Under the pieces are notes generated by a model, which was given only the letters and a program-made list of their open reading frames with translations, had not been told where the DNA came from and ran no database searches. Made by a program: the position numbers and the translations under genes. Shown here piece by piece: positions 1 to 4,926 of a stretch of 5,460 bases of DNA; positions within the stretch are counted from its first letter, which is position 1; every line of letters starts with the position of its first letter. Origin of the DNA: Bacteroidota bacterium (GTDB lineage Bacteria > Bacteroidota > Bacteroidia > UBA7662); the NCBI GenBank assembly GCA_016868485.1, contig VGGT01000140.1:1-5460 (forward strand). Reading direction: 5' to 3'.

Positions 1-324
1 GGCCCCATTTGGGGCTATCTTGCACTGGATGAAGACGGAAATACAGTCAAAAAGGCGGTGTTTGACCATAAAGGTGAGACACCCGGATTAGGTGCTGAAA
101 TCAATACCGATGGGTTCGAGGGTCAGTTTCAGGACCGCAAGATTTTGGATGAATCGGGGGCATTTGTATCGGTACAGGTCACCAAAGAAGCCAAGGCTGA
201 CGATGATCCACATAAAGTGGACGCCATTTCAGGTGGAACAATCACTTCAACGGGTGTTTCCAACATGCTGAAGGAGGATATTCAATTTTATTTGACGTAC
301 ATCAACAAATCCAAAAAAGTATAA
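1..324 (+). CDS. nqrC: Na+-translocating NADH:quinone oxidoreductase subunit C, 3' part (5' end outside window)
   Basis: This is the C-terminal 107 residues of NqrC, the periplasm-facing subunit of Na+-NQR that carries covalently bound FMN and relays electrons between the NqrD/E iron site and NqrB. The reading frame is open from base 1, beginning GPIWGYLALD, so the true start lies upstream; full-length members are usually about 230-270 residues. Visible family signatures are the PIWGYLA segment, TPGLGAEI at visible residues 28-35, and the FMN attachment motif VDAISGGTITS (visible residues 73-83, SGGT at bases 229-240). Vibrio-type proteins have SGAT, whose Thr bears the FMN through a phosphoester bond made by ApbE; here the third position is Gly. 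The stop TAA is followed after one base by the nqrD start, so C and D should be co-translated. The neighbours nqrD, nqrE and nqrF make the assignment, rather than the related RnfG, very secure. Confidence 0.96.
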   Translation, partial: GPIWGYLALDEDGNTVKKAVFDHKGETPGLGAEINTDGFEGQFQDRKILDESGAFVSVQVTKEAKADDDPHKVDAISGGTITSTGVSNMLKEDIQFYLTYINKSKKV

Positions 325-325
325 T

Positions 326-1000
326 ATGTCAATCGCCACTGCTCCCGAGCCGGTCAAAGAATCGAAGCCGCTGCTCTCCAAGAAAGACAGAAAGTTAGTG
401 ACCGATCCCTTGTCGGACAGCAATCCGATTACGATTCAAGTATTGGGAATTTGTTCTGCACTTGCAGTTACGACACAATTAAAGCCCACCTTGGTCATGG
501 CCATCAGTGTAACGGCAGTAGTAGTTTTTTCGAATATGTTGATTTCTATGATTCGAAATCTCATTCCATCTCGGATTCGCATCATTGTACAATTGGCCAT
601 CGTGTCTTTGCTGGTAATTCTCGTAGATGAAATCCTGAAAGCCTTTGTTTATGATGTGAGTAAGCAGCTATCGGTTTTTGTTGGTTTGATTATTACCAAT
701 TGCATCGTCATGGGGCGTTTGGAAGCATTTGCTATGGGCAATAAGCCAGGCGCATCGATCTTGGATGGTCTCGGTAATTCTGCGGGATATGCATGGGTGA
801 TTCTGGCAGTGGCCTTTGTGCGTGAGTTATTTGGATCGGGTAAATTATTCGGTATTCGTGTAATTCCAGAGGCTATTTATGCGCCAGAGTTTGGTTATGT
901 AAACAATGGACTGATGATGATTCCGGCTGGGGCACTTTTTATTGTTGCCACAATCATTTGGATTCAGCGCTCACTTAATAAATATACTGAAGAGGCATGA
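326..1000 (+). CDS. nqrD: Na+-translocating NADH:quinone oxidoreductase subunit D
   Basis: NqrD is an integral inner-membrane subunit of Na+-NQR. It pairs with the homologous, inverted-topology NqrE to hold an iron centre in the middle of the membrane, which passes electrons from NqrF to NqrC. The 224-residue product has a polar N-terminal extension of about 35 residues and then about six hydrophobic segments (roughly 36-55, 58-79, 85-105, 113-135, 150-170, 195-215). Diagnostic motifs are ITNCIVMGRLEAFA (123-136) and GNSAGY (150-155). Cys43 (in GICSALAV) and Cys126 (in TNCIVMGR) are the expected iron ligands; their spacing of 83 matches the spacing I recall for Vibrio cholerae NqrD. The start ATG lies one base after the nqrC stop with no recognisable Shine-Dalgarno sequence, and the stop overlaps the nqrE start as ATGA. 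NqrD is related to RnfE, but the complete nqr gene order settles the identity. Confidence 0.97.
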   Translation: MSIATAPEPVKESKPLLSKKDRKLVTDPLSDSNPITIQVLGICSALAVTTQLKPTLVMAISVTAVVVFSNMLISMIRNLIPSRIRIIVQLAIVSLLVILVDEILKAFVYDVSKQLSVFVGLIITNCIVMGRLEAFAMGNKPGASILDGLGNSAGYAWVILAVAFVRELFGSGKLFGIRVIPEAIYAPEFGYVNNGLMMIPAGALFIVATIIWIQRSLNKYTEEA

Positions 1001-1629
1001 TGACTCCACTACTTTTCGCTGATTTGGTCAGCCTATTTGTTCGGTCCATTTTTGTGGACAATATGATTTTCGCCTTTTTTTTGGGGATGTGTTCTTTTTT
1101 GGCGGTTTCCAAAAATGTAAATACAGCGATTGGTCTTGGTGCTGCAGTAATTTTTGTACTGGGTATTACAGTCCCCATCAATTGGTTTTTGATTAATGGT
1201 GTCCTAAAGGAGGGCGCACTTTCTTGGATTTCACCATCTTTTGCAAAAGTTGATCTCACATTTTTGGCTTTCATTATGTTCATCGCAACCATCGCCTCGA
1301 TGACACAATTGGTTGAAATGGTGGTTGAGAAGTTTTCTCCTGCCTTGTATAGTTCATTGGGCATCTTTTTGCCATTGATTGCTGTGAATTGCTCCATACT
1401 CGGTGGCTCATTGTTCATGCAGGAGCGTGATTATACTTTGGCAGAAGCTACTGTTTTCGGCTTAGGGAGTGGAGTTGGATGGCTCATTGCCATTGTGGCT
1501 TTAGCGGCAATTCGAATGAAAATTCGGTATTCCGATGTGCCAAAGCCTTTGCGGGGTCTGGGCATCACATTTATTTTGACCGGTTTGATGGGTTTGGCCT
1601 TTATGAGTTTTCTTGGAATTCAACTGTAA
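997..1629 (+). CDS. nqrE: Na+-translocating NADH:quinone oxidoreductase subunit E
   Basis: NqrE is the membrane partner of NqrD in Na+-NQR, contributing the other two cysteines to the intramembrane iron site. The 210-residue product has about six hydrophobic segments (roughly 12-36, 42-62, 88-110, 117-138, 150-172, 187-208). Family motifs are FFLGMCSFLAVSK (27-39), ALYSSLGIFLPLIAVNCSILGG (starting at 116) and YSDVPKPLRGLGITF (178-192). Cys32 and Cys132 are the expected ligands. The loop near residues 71-86 seems about six residues longer than I recall for Vibrio NqrE, between the two cysteines. The start is a double ATG (997 and 1000). The first overlaps the nqrD stop by four bases (ATGA), typical of translational coupling; the second would overlap by one base. 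A run of eight T lies at 1075-1082 inside the coding region, but the frame is intact. RnfA is the homolog in the Rnf complex; context excludes it. Confidence 0.97.
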   Translation: MMTPLLFADLVSLFVRSIFVDNMIFAFFLGMCSFLAVSKNVNTAIGLGAAVIFVLGITVPINWFLINGVLKEGALSWISPSFAKVDLTFLAFIMFIATIASMTQLVEMVVEKFSPALYSSLGIFLPLIAVNCSILGGSLFMQERDYTLAEATVFGLGSGVGWLIAIVALAAIRMKIRYSDVPKPLRGLGITFILTGLMGLAFMSFLGIQL

Positions 1630-1641
1630 TCGTCAATTTTT

Positions 1642-2961
1642 ATGTTTTTATTAAACACAATGACCATAGTGGGGCTCAGCATTGGAGCCTTTAGCTTTGT
1701 GATTTTGTTGCTTGTTGTTGTATTGCTTTTTGCTCAAAAGAAATTACTGCCAGCAGGGGAGGTTCGCATCATTGTCAATGGCGATGAGGCCAATGCGCTT
1801 GTGGCTAGCCCGGGTTCAAACCTACTGAGCACATTGAGCAACAGTAAATTATTCCTTCCCTCTGCTTGTGGTGGGGGCGGAACATGCGCCATGTGTAAAT
1901 GCCAAATACTGGAGGGAGGGGGTGATGTACTTCCAACCGAAAAAGGACATCTATCACGCAAACAACAAGCCGAGCATTGGCGGTTAGCTTGCCAGGTTAA
2001 AGTCAAATCCGACATGAAAATTCAAGTTTCGGATGAAATATTTGGGATTAAAAAATGGGAATGTGAAGTGGTGTCGAATTATAATGTGGCAACATTTATT
2101 AAGGAGTTTGTGGTGAAACTTCCTGAAGGCGAACATTTGCACTTCGAATCGGGTGGTTATATTCAGCTCGACGTTCCCGCTGTGGATGTTGATTTCAAAG
2201 GTATGGACATCGCTCCGCATCCTTCTGATCCCGCTGGTTCAGAGAAATTTAAGGAGGATTGGGATAAATTTAATCTTTGGGATTTGAAGATGAAGAATCC
2301 TGAGCCCATTTTTAGGGCCTATTCTATGGCCAATCATCCCGCGGAAGGCAATATTATTATGTTGAACATTCGCATAGCCACCCCACCATGGGATCGAGCG
2401 GCCAACAAATGGATGGCTGTCAATCCGGGCATATGCTCTTCCTATGTGTTCAGTCGTAAGCCAGGTGATAAGGTCACCATTTCAGGTCCTTATGGAGAAT
2501 TCTTCATTAAGCCTACTGAAAGAGAAATGGTCTACATAGGCGGAGGTGCCGGAATGGCTCCGCTTCGAAGTCATATTTTTCATTTGTTTCATACCCTCAA
2601 GACGGGTCGGAAGGTGTCCTTTTGGTATGGAGGCCGCTCACGTCGCGAACTATTCTACATCGATGAATTCCGGGCCATTGAGAAAGAGTTCCCCAACTTC
2701 AGATTCCATATTGTATTGTCGGAGCCGCTTCCCGAAGACAACTGGAAAGTATCAAAGGATGTTGAAGACCGAGAAGGCGACGGATTTTTAGGATTCGTGC
2801 ATAAGGCTTTCATCGACAATTACCTCAGTAAACATCCTGATCCAGAGGAAATTGAGTTTTACTTTTGTGGACCACCCATGATGAATTCAGCCGTCATTAA
2901 AATGTGTGATGACTGGGGTATTCCAGAAGAGCATGTAAGTTTTGACGATTTTGGTGGATAA
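1642..2961 (+). CDS. nqrF: Na+-translocating NADH:quinone oxidoreductase subunit F (NADH dehydrogenase subunit)
   Basis: NqrF is the electron-entry subunit: it oxidises NADH on the cytoplasmic side and passes electrons from FAD to a 2Fe-2S cluster and on to the NqrD/E iron. The 439-residue product has one N-terminal membrane helix (about 12-31), a ferredoxin domain (about 40-130), then a ferredoxin-reductase-like FAD and NAD(P)-binding module (about 135-439). Cys76, Cys82, Cys85 and Cys117 form the cluster motif C-x5-C-x2-C-x31-C, with the spacing recalled for Vibrio. RAYSMAN (225-231) and GICSSYVF (263-270) are FAD-binding signatures, GGGAGMAP (300-307) and CGPPMM (409-414) belong to the nucleotide-binding half, and the chain ends in the usual FDDFGG. 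The gene follows nqrE after 12 nt without a Shine-Dalgarno sequence. An in-frame ATG at 1660 (Met7, MTIVGLSIG) fits the length of typical homologs better and may be the real start, giving 433 residues. No apbE flavin transferase gene follows it here. Confidence 0.97.
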   Translation: MFLLNTMTIVGLSIGAFSFVILLLVVVLLFAQKKLLPAGEVRIIVNGDEANALVASPGSNLLSTLSNSKLFLPSACGGGGTCAMCKCQILEGGGDVLPTEKGHLSRKQQAEHWRLACQVKVKSDMKIQVSDEIFGIKKWECEVVSNYNVATFIKEFVVKLPEGEHLHFESGGYIQLDVPAVDVDFKGMDIAPHPSDPAGSEKFKEDWDKFNLWDLKMKNPEPIFRAYSMANHPAEGNIIMLNIRIATPPWDRAANKWMAVNPGICSSYVFSRKPGDKVTISGPYGEFFIKPTEREMVYIGGGAGMAPLRSHIFHLFHTLKTGRKVSFWYGGRSRRELFYIDEFRAIEKEFPNFRFHIVLSEPLPEDNWKVSKDVEDREGDGFLGFVHKAFIDNYLSKHPDPEEIEFYFCGPPMMNSAVIKMCDDWGIPEEHVSFDDFGG

Positions 2962-2981
2962 TTGCGTAAAATCTGACAGAT

Positions 2982-2999
2982 ATCTCGATCGATAGAGAT
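2982..2999. repeat. Small inverted repeat between nqrF and sucC
   Basis: ATCTC at 2982-2986 is the exact reverse complement of GAGAT at 2995-2999, separated by eight bases. An alternative pairing is TATC 2981-2984 with GATA 2991-2994, enclosing six bases, and the centre contains the palindrome TCGATCGA (2985-2992 region). It sits 20 nt after the nqrF stop and 26 nt before the sucC start. The stem is short and AT-rich and only three T follow, so it is a weak terminator at best; an operator for sucC or chance are equally possible. Confidence 0.3.
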
Positions 3000-3011
3000 T
3001 TAAACGAAGTA

Positions 3012-3017
3012 TATAAT
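3012..3017 (+). promoter_or_regulatory. Possible promoter -10 element before sucC
   Basis: The hexamer TATAAT, identical to a classical -10 box, lies nine bases before the sucC ATG. No convincing -35 TTGACA is present at the right distance, and it does not match the Bacteroidetes -7 consensus TAnnTTTG well. If used, the leader would be almost absent. The 64-nt gap and the change of pathway after nqrF argue that sucC may have its own promoter, but AT-rich DNA makes this hexamer common by chance. Confidence 0.22.
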
Positions 3018-3025
3018 ATGAGCAT

Positions 3026-4216
3026 ATGAATTTACACGAATATCAGGGAAAAGCCTTGCTCAGCCAGTACGGGGTTGCCATTCAACAGGGAATCCCTGTT
3101 CATTCGGCAGATGAGGCAGTTCAAGCGGCTCAACAACTTCAGGCGTCAACAGGCACGAGTTGTTGGGTTTTAAAAGCCCAAATCCATGCAGGTGGTAGAG
3201 GTAAGGGTGGCGGGGTGAAAGTGGCCAAATCCCTAGAAGAAGTTCGTGTGAAAGCTGACCAAATTCTAGGGATGCAGTTGGTTACGCCCCAAACGGGCCC
3301 ACAGGGCAAGAAAGTGCACCAAATTCTCGTGGCACAAGACGTTTACTACGAAGGCGCCTCGCCCGTACAGGAATTTTATATGTCTGTACTGCTGGATCGG
3401 TCCTCCGGAAAGAACATCATTGTTTATTCTACAGAAGGGGGAATGGACATTGAGCAGGTGGCCGAAGAGCATCCCGACAAAATTCATAAGGAAGTCATTG
3501 ATCCTTCCGTAGGAATCATGCCTTTTCAAGCACGGAAAATTGCCCGGAATTTAGGATTGAGTGGACAGGCTTTTCGTGAAATGACGCGTTTTGTTCCGGC
3601 TTTGGTCAAAGCCTATGAACAGTCTGATGCCGCTCTTTTTGAGATTAATCCATTATTTAAAACTTCTGACGACCGGATTATTGCGGTAGATGCCAAGGTG
3701 AGTATCGATGAAAATGCCTTGTATAGGCATCCGGATCTTGAAGCCCAAAGAGATATACGTGAAGAGGATCCCACTGAGGTCGAGGCTGGTGAACACAATC
3801 TCAATTATGTTAAATTGGATGGTAATGTCGGATGTATGGTGAATGGTGCAGGATTGGCCATGGCTACAATGGATATCATTCAATTATCGGGGGGCAAGCC
3901 AGCCAATTTTCTGGATGTAGGCGGTACCGCCAACGCTGAACGGGTGGCCAATGCATTCAGAATCATCCGAAAAGACCCTAATGTTCAAGCTATTTTGGTG
4001 AACATTTTTGGGGGAATCGTTCGCTGCGATCGGGTGGCACAAGGTATAGTTGATGCCTGTAAACAACTGGAGGACATGGACATCCCGCTGATCGTGCGCC
4101 TACAAGGCACCAATGCAAGCGAAGCACGTGCTCTATTGGATGCTTCGGGGCTCCCAATTCAAGCGGTGACTGAATTACACGAAGCGGCAGAGCGTGTTCG
4201 CGCTTGCGTGGCATGA
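3026..4216 (+). CDS. sucC: Succinyl-CoA synthetase (ADP-forming) beta subunit
   Basis: SucC is the ATP-grasp subunit of succinyl-CoA synthetase, the TCA-cycle enzyme that interconverts succinyl-CoA and succinate with substrate-level phosphorylation. The 396-residue product is close to the usual 385-400. The N-terminal ATP-grasp domain begins with MNLHEYQGKALL and carries Lys50 and the loop AGGRGKGGGVKV (55-66) for nucleotide binding, and FEINPL (205-210) and Asp222 for Mg-nucleotide. The C-terminal CoA-ligase domain shows GNVGCMVNGAGLAMATMD (266-283), GGKPANFLDVGG (289-300), NIFGGIVRCD (326-335) and LQGTNASEA (359-367), the succinate-side loops. The ATG at 3026 is the only sensible start, because an in-frame TAA lies at 3014. 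No Shine-Dalgarno sequence is seen. sucD, the alpha subunit needed for the active-site phosphohistidine, is not next to it; I recall that the two genes are commonly unlinked in Bacteroidetes. Whether it uses ATP or GTP cannot be decided by eye. Confidence 0.97.
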   Translation: MNLHEYQGKALLSQYGVAIQQGIPVHSADEAVQAAQQLQASTGTSCWVLKAQIHAGGRGKGGGVKVAKSLEEVRVKADQILGMQLVTPQTGPQGKKVHQILVAQDVYYEGASPVQEFYMSVLLDRSSGKNIIVYSTEGGMDIEQVAEEHPDKIHKEVIDPSVGIMPFQARKIARNLGLSGQAFREMTRFVPALVKAYEQSDAALFEINPLFKTSDDRIIAVDAKVSIDENALYRHPDLEAQRDIREEDPTEVEAGEHNLNYVKLDGNVGCMVNGAGLAMATMDIIQLSGGKPANFLDVGGTANAERVANAFRIIRKDPNVQAILVNIFGGIVRCDRVAQGIVDACKQLEDMDIPLIVRLQGTNASEARALLDASGLPIQAVTELHEAAERVRACVA

Positions 4217-4226
4217 TGGGAGGAAT

Positions 4227-4844
4227 TTGGAGCATCTGATTACCTACACCGACGAGCCCGATAAAAGAAATATTCTGAGGGCAGCAGAAGTTCTCAGGTT
4301 GGGAGGGGTTGTCATTTATCCAACCGATACGTATTACGGCCTAGCAGCGGATATTCGTTCAGTTGTGGCGGTTAATCGATTATTAAAGATTCGGAACTTG
4401 CCCGATGCCACTACCCTTTCCTTGGTGTGTGCCGACTTTAGTCACCTCTCTTCCTACACCTTACCCATTTCCAATGCCTATTTCAGGATCATGAGAAAGG
4501 CGCTTCCAGGCCCCTATACTTTTATTCTGCCTGCATCAGGTCTGGCACCACGGCAGCTACAGAACAAGCGCAAGAATATAGGACTCCGTATTCCGGATCA
4601 TCCCGTGGCGGGAATGCTCATTTCGGCACTGGGATCACCCCTTGCTTCGGCCTCTCTATCCGAAAAAATGGATGGGGTAGACCATCACTTTCGTGACCCC
4701 GAAGAAATACTCGCTCATTACTTTGACTCTGTTGATGTTTTCTTGGATCATGGATGGTCGGAGGGTGAGCCTTCTACTCTGGTAGACCTAACGGGTGATG
4801 AGCCAACGGTATTGAGGACTGGCAAGGGCAATGTTTTTTGGTAG
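4227..4844 (+). CDS. yciO: YciO-like protein of the Sua5/YciO/YrdC (TsaC) family
   Basis: The family fold binds ATP and RNA-like ligands; TsaC and Sua5 make threonylcarbamoyl-AMP for tRNA t6A37, while the role of the YciO branch is less clear. Key segments, counted from Leu/Met at 4227, are YPTDTYYGLA (31-40), KIR (54-56, the KxR motif), KRKNIGLRIP (114-123), SAS (141-143) and PSTLVDL (182-188). TsaC/Sua5 proteins have SAN in the third position; E. coli YciO, as I recall it, has STS, and the stretch from residue 57 to 146 also reads more like YciO. No ATG is usable. TTG at 4227 gives 205 residues, matching E. coli YciO (about 206) and the usual N terminus; it is preceded by GGGAGG at 4218-4223, but only three bases away. 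GTG at 4194 would add 11 residues inside sucC. Either way the gene starts at the sucC stop and is probably co-transcribed. A true TsaC role is not excluded. Confidence 0.87.
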   Translation: MEHLITYTDEPDKRNILRAAEVLRLGGVVIYPTDTYYGLAADIRSVVAVNRLLKIRNLPDATTLSLVCADFSHLSSYTLPISNAYFRIMRKALPGPYTFILPASGLAPRQLQNKRKNIGLRIPDHPVAGMLISALGSPLASASLSEKMDGVDHHFRDPEEILAHYFDSVDVFLDHGWSEGEPSTLVDLTGDEPTVLRTGKGNVFW

Positions 4845-4868
4845 TCATTAAATACCCCTTGTAATCGA

Positions 4869-4883
4869 TGAATAGCCTATTCA
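4869..4883. promoter_or_regulatory. Perfect dyad, candidate operator upstream of the receptor gene
   Basis: TGAATAG at 4869-4875 and CTATTCA at 4877-4883 are exact reverse complements around a single base, C4876. One central base is too small a loop for the full stem, so as RNA only about five pairs could form; as DNA the 15-bp dyad resembles a site for a dimeric regulator. It lies 44 nt before the receptor ATG, just upstream of where a -33 element would fall. No regulator can be named. Confidence 0.35.
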
Positions 4884-4911
4884 ATTAGCCTAAACGCATC
4901 TGCAAAAGCCG

Positions 4912-4919
4912 TATATTCG
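4912..4919 (+). promoter_or_regulatory. Possible Bacteroidetes-type -7 promoter element before the TonB receptor gene
   Basis: TATATTCG matches the Bacteroidetes housekeeping -7 consensus TAnnTTTG at all but one position, and short leaders of this kind are common in the phylum. It ends seven bases before the ATG at 4927. The -33 TTG is poor: the nearest candidate is TTAG at 4885-4888, about 24 bases upstream. The 82-nt gap after the preceding gene and the unrelated function of the next gene make a promoter here plausible. Confidence 0.35.
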
Positions 4920-4926
4920 CGTTCTC

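Noticed and set aside
975..1418. 147-codon open frame on the minus strand over nqrE
   Set aside because: It is fully antisense to the strongly conserved nqrE and its translation has no recognisable domain; it is a shadow of the hydrophobic codon pattern.
1479..1694. 71-codon plus-strand frame bridging nqrE and nqrF
   Set aside because: It lies out of frame within the conserved end of nqrE and the start of nqrF and has no recognisable protein features.
1734..2220. Two minus-strand open frames over nqrF
   Set aside because: They are antisense to the ferredoxin and FAD domains, show no family motif, and are explained by codon composition.
1..2961. Rnf complex instead of Na+-NQR
   Set aside because: The presence of NqrF with ferredoxin plus NADH/FAD domains and the C-D-E-F gene order fits Na+-NQR, not Rnf.
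3266..4235. Several minus-strand frames over sucC
   Set aside because: All are antisense to a conserved enzyme gene and have low-complexity or unrecognisable translations.
4845..4870. Rho-independent terminator after the YciO-family gene
   Set aside because: No GC-rich stem followed by a T run is visible; only the 1-nt-centred dyad further on, which is a poor hairpin and has no T tract.
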